From contig NC_087378.1 of the NCBI RefSeq assembly GCF_963675165.1, forward strand, positions 2,279,525 to 2,343,524: DNA of 64,000 nucleotides. The letters run 5' to 3'. How positions within the stretch are numbered: position 1 is the first letter of the stretch; each line of letters begins with the position of its first letter. Below, piece after piece: positions 24,814 to 36,467 of this stretch. The position numbers and the translations under genes were made by a program. Below the pieces are notes generated by a model that ran no database searches, was not told the DNA's origin, and saw only the letters and a program-made list of their open reading frames with translations. The DNA comes from Halichondria panicea (taxonomy: Eukaryota > Porifera > Demospongiae > Suberitida > Halichondriidae).

Positions 24814-27800
24814 ATGTCTTCCAGAGCTCAAATCAAGTCGGATTCTGCCAGTAATGGTGCGGGGAGAGGGATGGCCAATGGTCATAGTGCCAGTAGATCT
24901 ACAACAACGTCTGGGTCTGGGACAGAGTATCATTGGCTCAAGATGCTCACCATTGGAGCCAGTGGAGCTCTCTTTGGCTATGCTGCTAAGATCACTAATG
25001 GTAAGATAGTCTACGTATAGTCAGTGCAGCACAGTATAAAAATTAATTCGGCCTCGCTGCTTTATGGGGATCGCTGCTTAGCTTTCTCTTCCTTGTTGTT
25101 GCAGTGTACCTTCCTCAAGTGATTCGCAGTCAGATGGTTTTCCAGGACTTCACCATGCTGAAAGTCTTCCTTGCCGCCACTGTGGGGGGTAAGAGACTGT
25201 ATGCGTACTTTACAGATAGAGATCTGGTGCTGTGTTTATAACTATATCAATTGAACAATGATAGAGCACTCTAGTACAATACCACCCTGAACACACACCT
25301 TACCCCCCTCCCTCCTCCCATTGCAGGCACAGTGTGGTTTATGCTGCTCTCCAGACTCTCCTCCACTCGTGGCCTCTTTCAGTCCATTCGGAGAAATTTT
25401 GCCTCCTGTATTCTAAGTAAAAAAAAGTTTGCTTTCATTGGAGGTGGTCTGATACTAGGCATGGGGATGACCATCTGTGGATCGGTAAGATTGTTTGTTA
25501 ACTAACGTATCGATATAATAACATTTTATCTCTTAAGATGCATGTGTGTTTGTATTACTGAACGTACATAGCCAGCCGCAAGTCCTTCCAATCTTTAGTG
25601 CACAGTTGTTTGAATTACTGAAGGTACATAGCCGCAATCCTATCTTTAGCGCACAGTTGTTTTAATATACATGCATGAATCTGTATCAAAACAATCAGTG
25701 CTTTTATTTATAATTTTGGTTTCATTATTGTCCCTCCAGTGTCCTGGGATGGTGTTCACTCAGGTTGGGAGTGGGAACAAGGGAGCATGTGAGTCAACAC
25801 TCTAGCAGCCATGAGTGTGTGTTCTCTTGAGACCTGAGCATAAAAGAAGAGTGTGTTCGAGCTCTATAATTATTTTAATACATGCTTGAGCTTTGTTGAT
25901 AGTTTCCTAGGTACCCATCAAATAGCAATTGCAAGTAGTGGTTGCATGTTGGTCAAATTACGATACTGTGTTTGGTACTTGCAATCACTATGTACCAGTG
26001 AAGCTCAAAGTAGTTTGAAGCCCTGGTTGCCAAGATGCCTATAGATGCATACATTCAATTAACATTTGATGTTGTTTTCGTAATGTGCAGTGTACACTCT
26101 ACTGGGCTGCTTCAGCGGGGCCCTGATATATGGAGTGCTGGAGCCAACATTGAGAAAGTGGTTCACTAAACCGGTGGAACAGAAGCAGACTGTTTGGTGA
26201 GTTGTACTGTGGTGCTGTGTGACACATGTGACTACATCATGTGCTCTGCTGTACAACAACACAGTTGTAATACAACACGGCTGAGTGGATGAAATATCAT
26301 CTCCTATAGCTCACTACCAGTCACTAATAATTAACGTATTTAACGTTTGTTTACTTTCATGAAATAAAAGCTGGGTATGCATCAATGTGATTGTGTTTCA
26401 CTGTGTGCAGGATTGATGAAATGGCTGGAGTTTCTTACCTCGCAGCTGCCCTTCCCTTTGCTGTCGCTCTGGTTGGTGGACTGGTACTCACTGAGCTGTA
26501 CATACCCCCAAACAAACTGGTGAGCTAGCTAGTGTACGAGGAGAATAACCTGCCATTCCCAGTTCTCAAGGCTAGGTGGCCCTAAAAAGGGCTAAGTACT
26601 GCCTATATGCAGGCAAATAAATACGAATTCCTTACATGTTTAATGTGATTGTGAAGGGCTGTGTCCATACACACAACGTTGTCTTAATATCCCTTGGGAT
26701 CTGGGCATTCTTGTGGCCTTCTTCTATGAAATTTGAGTACCTTAGCTGGTGCATTTCTGAAATAATTTTCTCATCCATGTATAGGCTTTGCCAGCGGTGT
26801 CTCATCCAGTTATTGGAGGTGAGTCTTGTCCCTATATATACTAGCATAATTATGTTGGCATGTACTCTCAAACTATTATCCAAATCACAATACTTGGTAT
26901 GTGCAGGTGTGGTGTTGTGGTTGTCTTTTATGTAACGATTGTCCCAGTGTTGACTAGGTCCTTCATGTTACTGTTTATAATTATGGACTGTCTGCGCAGG
27001 TCTGATAATGGGCTCTCTGCAACTACTTATTGGCTTTACAGTGGAGGACAGCCTTGGGGGGAGTAGCTCTTACTGCACCATTCTCTCCAGATTAGGTCTC
27101 TCTTCTCTCATCCCTTACTTTGAGAACTACCGCACTGGTTTTGCCAACTGGTGGCAGGTGAGAGCTTGGGCCATGAACCTTACACTCTGTTTGAACAACA
27201 ATGGGATGGATTCGTAGTCACACTTATACAGTTACTATAATTATGGCTATTGTATATGTACTAGAACAATTCTTCAATTAGCGTTGCCTGTTTAGACAAT
27301 AGCTAGAATATACACGTAGTTGCATGCAATTTACGCTATGGTGACACAATGCCTACATAATTACTCACACCCCCACCACACACGTCCAGGTGATCTACTG
27401 GCTTGGTGCTGTGAGTGCAGCTGCCCTGACCTCCTACGCCACTGGGACGTGGGCACGAGGGGACCCCATCACTCCGGGTATGGGCCTCATTGGTGGGTTC
27501 ATGATGGTGTTTGGAGCACGACTAGCCTCTGGATGTACAAGGTGATTCACTTACTGTAGCTTACTTCTAGAAGGTCTACTATGAATTAATGGATACCAAT
27601 CCCTTTCACCTGTCAGATCAAAGTGACTTAGCCACTAAGTAGATACGTATGAGGACTCTTGCTGCATTAAAATTGTGTGATTATAGATTCATTTTTTGTT
27701 ATATCCTAGCTAGTACAGTAGACTCTCGCTATTCCGACTCTCTGAAATACGGCCACCTCGATAATTATACCGGCCATTTAGTTTGGCACGGAATGCTAGC

Positions 27801-28292
27801 TAGATGTTTACTACACAAAACTCACCCTGAAATACGGCCACTCGCTATTTCGTATTATACTGGCCAGTACTGGCTGCTCCAAACTAGGTTTTCATACGAC
27901 CATATATGACATTTTGGGTGTGGTTTGGCAGACAAAATTGGATTACAGAGAGCCATTAATCCTCGAGACAGAACTGCAAAATTCGTCATTTGATTCGAGG
28001 TAAAGTCGTTTTAGCTGCGGCTATTTCTGAAATACAGCCACCTCACTATTTCGGCCAAGCTGCGCTGTCCCAAGGGTGGCCGGATTAACGAGTGTCTAAT
28101 GTATATCCTTTTTCTACAACATTTTAATCATAATTATCATGAACGCTAATCTTCTATGGTGCGTGCTCTCCTTGCAGTGGTCACGGTCTGTCTGGAATGG
28201 CACTGCTGTCCTTCTCCTCTTTTGTTGCGGTGGCCGCCATGTTTGCTGGAGGGATTGGTCTGGAGAATGCTGTTAGACTCTTGCATAGCTAG
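24814..28292 (+). CDS. YeeE/YedE-family (sulfur transport) membrane protein, intact copy
   Basis: Ten exons (24814-25000, 25105-25188, 25327-25484, 25740-25788, 26091-26196, 26411-26519, 26785-26818, 27000-27157, 27390-27541, 28178-28292) give 383 residues. After a soluble N-terminus of about 40 residues the protein is almost wholly hydrophobic, with several membrane helices in two half-repeats. Each half ends in a cysteine motif of the family: GMGMTICGSCPGMVF around residue 141 and FGARLASGCTSGHGLSG around residue 344. In bacteria such proteins (TsuA type) import thiosulfate using these cysteines. Whether this protein moves thiosulfate, and in which membrane, is inference. A start at ATG 24814 is supported by a following open exon; AATAAA begins just after the stop codon. 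Ten exons show it is resident eukaryotic DNA, not contamination. It is the only one of three copies without a lesion. Confidence 0.88.
27714..28103. mobile_element. pogo/Tigger-like MITE in the last transporter intron
   Basis: The ends tacagtagactctcgctatt and the complement of cgagtgtctaatgta form degenerate inverted repeats bordered by TA, the pattern of pogo/Tigger elements (CAGTAGACTCTCG, taatccg). The same element occupies the same intron in all three transporter copies, so it was inserted before the duplications. A lone half-end is also seen at 38042-38066. Confidence 0.68.
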
Positions 28293-30086
28293 AATAAACT
28301 CATGTCATGTCCTGAACTGTCCTGTGATCCCCTATACCCATTTTATTTATTTGTATTTTGCTGTTGTATCCATGCAATTCAGTGTGACTGTAATTGAACA
28401 ATTCACAACAGTTTTTGTTCTGTTTTGGTGGCTAGAATTACAATTGTACAGTAAAGTGCATCAAATAGGGGTTGGTAGATTATTCGAGATATTACCTATT
28501 ATTTATGCTATTCTTTTATCAAGTAAACAGCCTATTATTCTTTTCAAATCGCCTATTTTATTCCCACACTATTCCTCCGAAGCACAACAGAGGCCCCATG
28601 TCGTCACACAAGTAACATCAAACTATAAATAATTGCCGAGTGACTCTATAATTATTAACACAAATTGCAAGGAGATAATTAACCACCAGTACTTCCTATA
28701 TATATGACTCGTACTGACCTGTATTTCTGTGAAACCTGCCTATTATTCTCGTTATAAATGTGCCTATTATGCCAGCATAATTCTTACCAAAAAATGTGCT
28801 AAAAATTATGCTAGCATAATCTACCAACCCCTAGCATCAAACCATGCATGCATAATTATGCTGTTGAGTAAATTTTCAGCCTCGAATCCAGGCGTATTTT
28901 AATCGGCCTGGTCTCGAGGCTAGTAAATTTACCACAGGAATCATGCACAAATGTCTCACTATAAAAGCAATATTTGCAGTATTGGGGGTGGATGAAGGTC
29001 TTAGGTCTCAAAAGGTCACTTTGCCCCAGTGCAATATGCCATATACTTAGCCTCCTTCGCAGCCTCTCCTTTTTCTGTTCTTTGTCATAGTTCAATAAGA
29101 TAAAATACGGGACTAATTGGAGGAACAAAGAAAGAAAGAAGGAAGAGACTAAGAAAAAGGAGAGCCTGCCTTGCTAAGTCGCGTGACGGTAGACGAGTGA
29201 AAATGAACGTGGGCAATCACTAGATGGGCGGAGCCTGACAGAGCAAAAAGCTACAGCATGCCTACGCATTGCAAACTCTAAATAAAAGCTGTTAGCATCG
29301 TAGATAGTAAGCCAGAATCAACATCGTAGACGAGGGCTTACCTAGTATAAAGACTAAAGAGACTAAATATCTAAATTTAGCTCAGTTTTTTTTCCTGAGT
29401 TCAGAACAGACCCACTTGATTAGTAGATATAATTATTACAGCAGTATAGTCTACTCTACTCTAGTCTTTCATACTTCCTCTACTGACTAAAGGTCTCACG
29501 AAGGCTGACTCTACTGCACTGTACTGTACTGTTCATAACAGATTATGTTTTTTTACTTTTAGCTATAAATGGAGGCTACAAAAGATGAAAAAAAGTCGAT
29601 GACGTAGCGCATCAAGGATAGTCACATTTTTTCGACCGTTGCCAATCCCTTTCCTTACTTTATCTCTGGTAAGTATAGTAGGGGATCATGCGACTTAGCA
29701 AGGCAGGCTCTCCTTTTTCTTAGTTGCTTCCTTCTTTCTTTCTTTGTTCCTCCAATATTTCTCTTCTGTGACAAAGAACAGAAAAAGGAGAGGCTGCGAA
29801 GGAGGCTACCATATACTGGCACTGCATGCTATTTCTTTGATATCAAAGGTCAAATTAAAGGCAATACATTTTTTGATAGATAAATTAAAGGACCGGTAGT
29901 TGTCCTTAACAACGCCGATAGCAGTGATTGATTATACATGGTCGCCAATCTTTGGTAATTTACTCTTATATACACGTAACCGGCAGTTGTTCTCATGTGT
30001 GCAGTGTTGTTTTTTAATGGTGATCTGGACACTGGAACAAATATCACATGACATTACTCATTACTCTGCATCCTCTGCTCTGCATC
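28293..30086. other. Non-coding 3' part of unit B1, carrying a MULE insertion
   Basis: There is no gene here. The sequence is alignable with 54787-55822 apart from the insertion at 29048-29808. AT-rich stretches with short gcataattatgct palindromes occur near 28850. Open frames are short and have no family resemblance. Confidence 0.7.
29048..29808. mobile_element. Non-autonomous Mutator-like (MULE) element with 9-bp target duplication
   Basis: Terminal inverted repeats begin tagcctccttcgcagcctct and are identical for 40 bp. A second inner inverted pair (29116-29185 with 29687-29756, about 70 bp) extends the arms. The 9-bp direct repeat ccatatact flanks the element at 29039-29047 and 29809-29817. 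The third duplication copy has one (t)catatact near 55549-55556 and no insert, giving the empty site. Long inverted ends and a 9-bp duplication are the hallmark of Mutator elements. No transposase frame is present. Confidence 0.88.
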
Positions 30087-30444
30087 ATATAAGCATTAGA
30101 ATATGTATTCTTTTTCTTTCGTCATTAGTCTCTATTACAACCTCGATTTATAATTATTTTCTTCTAGAACAGATTTTCTTGTCTTTGTCATGTTGCAATT
30201 AGGAGTGTTATATCTAAATTCTTTGATATGAAGTGTCTGTGTTATGACAGGGTATGAATAATGGTAATGGCCTTTGAAGTTGCCATGCCCATGGTCAGCC
30301 CACACTTGGTGTAATCAAAACAGCTGGAGTGGATTACACACCACAGGGAATTAATTGCACTGTGTGACCACAAAATTGCAATTGATTTGGCAAGCATCCA
30401 CATCAATTTCTTCAAACATAGCAAATTTTTATGTGTGTTAGGAG

Positions 30445-33226
30445 ATGATTTTGCATTTAGACTTTTCTAGATGGCTGCTGTTTTTGTTTGTTGCATCAAA
30501 TTTTAAAGAAACCAAAAGTGAGTGCTATAGCTATATATATCCTATATAATTAAATATAGATACGATAATAATGAGAGCATTGCAATTGGTATCAAGGGCA
30601 TGTCATGTTCACTCTTGGTCCTGTCAGTACACACGTATCAAGCTGCTATGAAGATATAGATTTAGAACACTTTACTATAGAAGCTGTTAACGTGTGCAGT
30701 TTGAGTAAAGATAATTATACGATAGGAGTGTAGATCTATCTTCATATTAATTGACTGCCGACCTACATCTCTACTTGTACAATGTATCACTCAGTGTTCT
30801 ACTTGTAGATATGTGCATGTATGTGAGCTTGTAGAAGCTGGTCGACTCCCTGATTGTCCATATGCATTTACAGCATGTGAGGATGGTGATATTCGTCTTG
30901 CTGGAGGACCTAATGATTTTGAGGGCAGACTGGAGTCTTGCAGTGGCTCTACCTGGGGACATGTATGTGGTACTGGTGGATGGGGGCGCACTGAGGGTGA
31001 GGTGGTTTGTCGACACCTGGGATACCTTAGTGGCACCTCACCTCGTAAGTGCATGTCTGTATAGAGTCGCTGCTATGATATTATTAAATGTGATTGAGTG
31101 GTTCTATGTGTGTTTAACCAAACAAGGCCTAAAATGTGCAATATAGTCACTTGGATTAGCTCATATACACTTCTCCTTTGGGTGTACACGTACACAAAGA
31201 GTGAGCTAATATTTTTGGTGGAATATGCATGGCCACTATAATATAATATACCAACAACCAAGAACAATATCTTTACGCTCATTATAATTAATTCTCCTGA
31301 CCACTTTTCTCTATACTCAGTTGTGCAATCTGTCGCCGCTACAAGGCTGCGTTATGGTGCCCAAGAAGGACCAGCCTTTGTAAATCAAGTACAGTGTGCT
31401 GGGAGTGAATTAGCATTTGATAATTGTTCTAAAGAAGTAATAAACGAGATGGGGTGCTCTACCCTGGGGGGATTCGTTTACATTGTGTGTCAAGGTGAGT
31501 ATTATTCAATCTCTGAAGTGTTTACTATTCAATCGAAAATCTAGCTTATAGTTACCTCTCTCTTAGCAGTATAAACTTCCTAGAAGCAGTAGTTTGATGT
31601 ATTGTGCTGACTGTAATAGGATCTTAAGAAGCTGAAATAAATATTACATTAGCCATCTACCCAGAAAGCTATCGGCCTGTTCACCATAATTATAAGTTGA
31701 CTGATACGCAGATCCAGAGTGTGAAGGTAGTGCTCCCGACAGTGTGCGGCTAGTAGGTGGACTGTCTGATAGTGATGGCAGGGTGGAGGTATGTGACAAT
31801 GATGGTCGCAGGAGACAAGTGTGTCAGGATGGCTGGGACGATCAAGACGCTACTGTAGTGTGCAGAACACTCGGATTTCTAGATGGATTAGGTAATTAAA
31901 ATCGTGGCAGTTGAGCGACATTATTCAAATTTATTCTGTTGATAGATGCAGTCTCTGTGACAGGATTGCTCATTTCTGTTACGCTTCCTGCATATAGCAG
32001 CGTCAATTGCTCGGGGAGTGAAGAGTACTTTACTCATTGTGTGCCTAGCACAAGTATAAAAGTGACCTTCCCTACTAACCAGTGCAATGGCTTTGCTGGA
32101 GTAATCTGCTCAGGTATGTAAATTAAAGTTTTGGAGCACAATTAGTATATGTAGTGCCTGCTGTTTATTCTTATTGCACAGATCCACAGCCAAATACGCC
32201 TACTCCAAGTCTTTTTCCTTCATCTACCATCGGAACAACATCTAGTATCAGCCGTCCATTATTGGGTTCTTCAACCAAAACACAACCAACTGGATCACCA
32301 AACTCACTCAGGCCAGTACCAACTGTTCAACCAACTGGACCACCAAACACACTCCGACCAGTACCGACTGTTCAACCAACCCCAGGAGCAACTGATAACA
32401 TGCTACTCATCATTGTAGTCGGAGTTGTGGGTGGTGCAATTGTGTTACTGCTGTTGCTGGTATTGATATTATTTATTCTCATTCTTCTGAGGCGTAATCA
32501 CAGCTCTGACAGGTATAATGTGTCTCCAGAGAATAAGTGAGTATAGTAGTGTTACAGTATCAGTTTTAATTACATACATTTTAAAAGGATGGAATTGAGC
32601 TTTCTTTCTAAGTCCACTCATCAAGATATTGTCTCAATTTCACCATAATTAACTATTTAATTCACAGTATGACAACTGCTAATGGAGGAGCTATGAACAA
32701 TGGAAACGAACACCTGGAGCATCCTCCAATACCACTGGAAGATTTAGAGAATTCGATCAAAGAAGAGTTTCAGCCACTCCCACCTCGACACAGAACATCG
32801 TCAGAGTATAACCACGTCCTTTTAAATCCTCTCCATGGTAACAAAATGAGATCAAGGTCCAATACTATCATCTCCGATCAATCTTCCGTCTTCGAAGACC
32901 CTGGATATGCAGACATAAAAGGTGCCGTACGAAAAAGATCCTCACTTGAAAGAACTTTAAACGATAAACTTAATCCGTACAGTACTCCAAGTGACACCAT
33001 CTCACAGAAAAGCCATTCCCCACGACAGGTTCATTCAAATACTGCCTCCAATCGTGATCTAAGTCTTCAGCCTTATGTCGACGAGCAAGGCTATGCCGCT
33101 CTTGAAAGTCAGTCACATATCTATGATGAAATGAATGTGTATGATGTGCAGACCGATCGATCGAACAGACCGAGCAAACACAGACCAGGCAATGAAGAGA
33201 AACATGGAGCTAGAAACAATACCTGA
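30445..33226 (+). CDS. SRCR-domain transmembrane receptor, short-tail paralogue
   Basis: Seven exons (30445-30517, 30874-31044, 31321-31494, 31712-31891, 31946-32113, 32182-32536, 32668-33226) give 559 residues with all phases intact. Signal peptide, both SRCR domains and the transmembrane helix are nearly identical to the copy at 21325-24635. The last exon has lost about 495 bp (the equivalent of about 24076-24571) and a further dozen bases. Reading then shifts frame, so the protein ends in 26 novel residues after IYDEMNV. This removes all five YxxP sites while keeping the membrane-proximal tyrosines ([23 protein letters not shown]). The product could bind the same ligand yet signal differently. 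Expression is unknown; it may equally be an early pseudogene. Confidence 0.85.
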
Positions 33227-33643
33227 GCAAATTAATTATCATTCTACAAGAACATTCAATTTTGTGTGTGTAATGTCTGTTTGCTGTTTTTTTCTTTCTT
33301 TTTTCTTTAGTGATCTTTAACCATTTTTTGCAAGTGACTTAAAATGAGGGGCGTGGTAAAAGGTAATTTCTTGGAAAGTACTTTTGCACGTTGCTGCTGC
33401 AGCATAGATAGTAGAGGCTAGAGGAAGATCTGATGGTTGCAGTGAACTGAAAAGTGATGTCTTCCAGAGCTCAAATCAAGTTGAATTCTGCCAATAATGG
33501 TGTGGGGAGAAGGGATGGCCAATGGCCACAGTGCCAGTAGATCTACAGCTACAGTAACGTCTGGGTCTGGGACAGATGCTCACCAATGGAGCCAGTGGAG
33601 CTCTCTTTGGCTATGCTGCTAAGATCACTAATGGTAAGATAGC

Positions 33644-33718
33644 AATGTACGTATAGTTGGGCGGAGTCCAACCACTGGCGAAGCGTGGTTGGACTCCGCC
33701 CAACTAATGTACGTATAG
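33644..33718. repeat. Perfect 20-bp hairpin inserted with 13-bp direct repeats
   Basis: The arms agttgggcggagtccaacca (33655-33674) and its exact complement (33686-33705) enclose an 11-base loop. The direct repeat aatgtacgtatag flanks it at 33644-33656 and 33706-33718. The other two copies of this intron have a single tacgtatag and no hairpin, so this is a recent small insertion. Confidence 0.8.
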
Positions 33719-36467
33719 TCAGTACAGCACAGCATAAAATTTAACTCGGCCTCACTGCTTTATGGAATCGCTGTTTTGCTTTCTCTTCCTTGTTGTTGCA
33801 GTGTACCTTCCTCAAGTGATACGCAGTCAGATGGTTTTCCAGGTCTTCACCATGCTGAAGGTCTTCCTTGCCGCCACAGTGGGGGGTAAGCGACTGTATA
33901 CGTACTTTATAGAGGAGATCTGGTGCTGTGTTTATAACTATATCAATTTGCTTTTTATGAATGCTGAAGGCTTTCATGTAGTATATGACCAATGTCCTTT
34001 CATAGAACAATGATAGAGCACTCTAGTACAATACCACCCTGAACACACACCTTACCCCCTCCCTCCCATTGCGTATCGACATTTTATCTCTTAAGATGCA
34101 TGTGTGTTTGTATTACTGAACGTACATAGCCAGCCACAAGTCCTTCCAATCTTTAGCGCACAGTTGTTTTAATATACATGCATGAATCTGTATCAAAACA
34201 ATCAGTGTTTTTATTTATAATTTTGGTTTCATTATTGTCCCTCCAGTGTCCTGGGATGGTGTTCACTCAGGTTGGGAGTGGGAACAAGGGAGCATGTGAG
34301 TCAATACTCTAGCAGCCATGAGTGTGTGTTCTCTTGAGACCTGAGCATAAAAGAAGAGTGTGTTCGAGCTCTATAATTATTTTAATACATGCTTGAGCTT
34401 TGTTGATAGTTTCCTAGGTACCCATCAAATAGCAATTGCATGTAGTGGTTGCATGTTGGTCAAATTACGATACTGTGTTTGGTACTTGCAATCACTATGT
34501 ACCAGTGAAGCTCAAAGTAGTTTGAAGCCCTGGTTGCCAAGATGCCTATAGATGCATACATTCAATTAACATTTTGATGTTGTTTTCGTAATGTGCAGTG
34601 TACACTCTACTGGGCTGCTTCAGCGGGGCCCTGATATATGGAGTGCTGGAGCCAACATTGAGAAAGTGGTTCACTAAACTGGTGGAACAGAAGCAGACCG
34701 TTTGGTGAGTTGTACTGTGGTGCTGTGTGACACATGTGACTACATGGTGTATATCATGTGCCCTGCTGTACAACAACACAGTTGTAATACAACACGGCTG
34801 AGTGGATGAAATATTATCTCCTATAGCTCACTACCAGTCACTAATAATTAACGTATTTAACGTTTGTTTACTTTCATGAAATAAAAGCTGGGTATGCATC
34901 AATGTGATTGTGTTTCACTGTGTGCAGGGTTGATGAAATGGCTGGAGTATCCTACCTCGCAGCTGCCCTTCCCTTTGCCGTCGCTCTGGTTGGTGGACTG
35001 GTACTCACTGAGCTGTACGTACCCCCAAACAAACTGGTGAGCTAGCTAATGTGCAAGGAGAATAACCTGCCATTCCCAGTTCTCAAGGCAGGTGGCCCTA
35101 AAGTACTGCCTATATATATGCAGGCAAATAAATACGAATTCCTTACGTGATTGTGAAGGGCTGTGTCCATACACACAATGTTGTCTTAATATCCCTTGGG
35201 ATCTGGGCATTCTTGTGGCCTTCTTCTGTGAAATTTGAGTACCTTAGCTGGTGCATTTCTGAAATAATTTTCTCACCCGGCCTTGCCAGCGGTGTCTCAT
35301 CCAGTTATTGGAGGTGAGTCTTGTCCCTATATATACTAGCATAATTATGTTGGCATGTACTCTCAAACTATTATCCAAATCACAATAGAAACATTACTGG
35401 TATGTGCAGGTGTGGTGTTGTGGTTGTCTTTTATGTAACGATTGTCCCAGTGTTGACTAGGTCCTTCATGTTACTGTTTATGATTATGGACTGTCTGCGC
35501 AGGTCTGATAATGGGCTCTCTGCAACTACTTATTGGCTTTACAGTGGAGGACAGCCTTGGGGGGAGTAGCTCTTACTGCACCATTCTCTCCAGATTAGGT
35601 CTCTCTTCTCTCATCCCTTACTTTGAGAACTACCGCACTGGTTTTGCCAACTGGTGGCAGGTGAGAGCCCGGGCCATGAACCTTACACTCTGTTTGAACA
35701 ACAATGGGATGGATTCGTAGTCACACTTATACAGTTACTATAATTATGGCTATTGTATATGTACTAGAACAATTCTTCAATTAGCGTTGCCTGTTTACAC
35801 AATTAAGACAATAGCTAGAATATACACATAGTTGCATGCAATTTACGCTATGGTGACACAATGCCTACATAATTACTCACACTCCCACCACACACACGTC
35901 CAGGTGATCTACTGGCTTGGTGCTGTGAGTGCAGCTGCCCTGACCTCCTACGCCACTGGGACGTGGGCACGAGGGGACCCCATCACTCCGGGTATGGGCC
36001 TCATTGGTGGGTTCATGATGGTGTTTGGAGCACGACTAGCCTCTGGATGTACAAGGTGATTCACTTACCTGATGGCTGGAATTTACTTCTAGATGATTAA
36101 TGAGTACCAATCCCTTTCACCTTCAGATCAAAGTGACTTAGCCACTAAGTAGATACGTATGAGGACTCTTGCTGCATTACAATTGTGTGATTATAGATTC
36201 AAGAATATCTTATACTTGCACAACTCTAGCTAGTACAGTAGACTCTCGCTATTCCGGCTCTCTGAAGTACGGCCACCTCGATACACCGGCTATTTAGTTT
36301 GGCACGGATTGCTAGCTAGATGTTTACTGCACAAATTAAAACTCGTCCTGAAATATAGCCACTCGCTATTCCGTATACTGGCCAGTACTGGCTACCCCAC
36401 ACTTGTAATTTTAACGACCGGATATGACGTTTTGGGTGTGGTTTGGCAGATAAAATTGGATTACGTA

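Larger units (their letters stand above)
20948..30086 (+). repeat. Segmental duplication, unit B1 (SRCR receptor plus transporter)
   Basis: This unit starts near tgtattctttt downstream of the small receptor gene and ends at tctgctctgcatc. It is followed directly by a second copy (about 30102-38220) in the same orientation. Its right part, from 24651 to the end, is also present a third time at 50255-55822. Exons and introns are nearly identical, with scattered substitutions and indels. Confidence 0.92.

Noticed and set aside
28156-28632. 158-codon open frame over the last transporter exon
   Set aside because: It reads exon 10 in the wrong frame and runs through the stop and 3' flank; the correct frame gives SGHGLSGMALLSF and stops at 28292.
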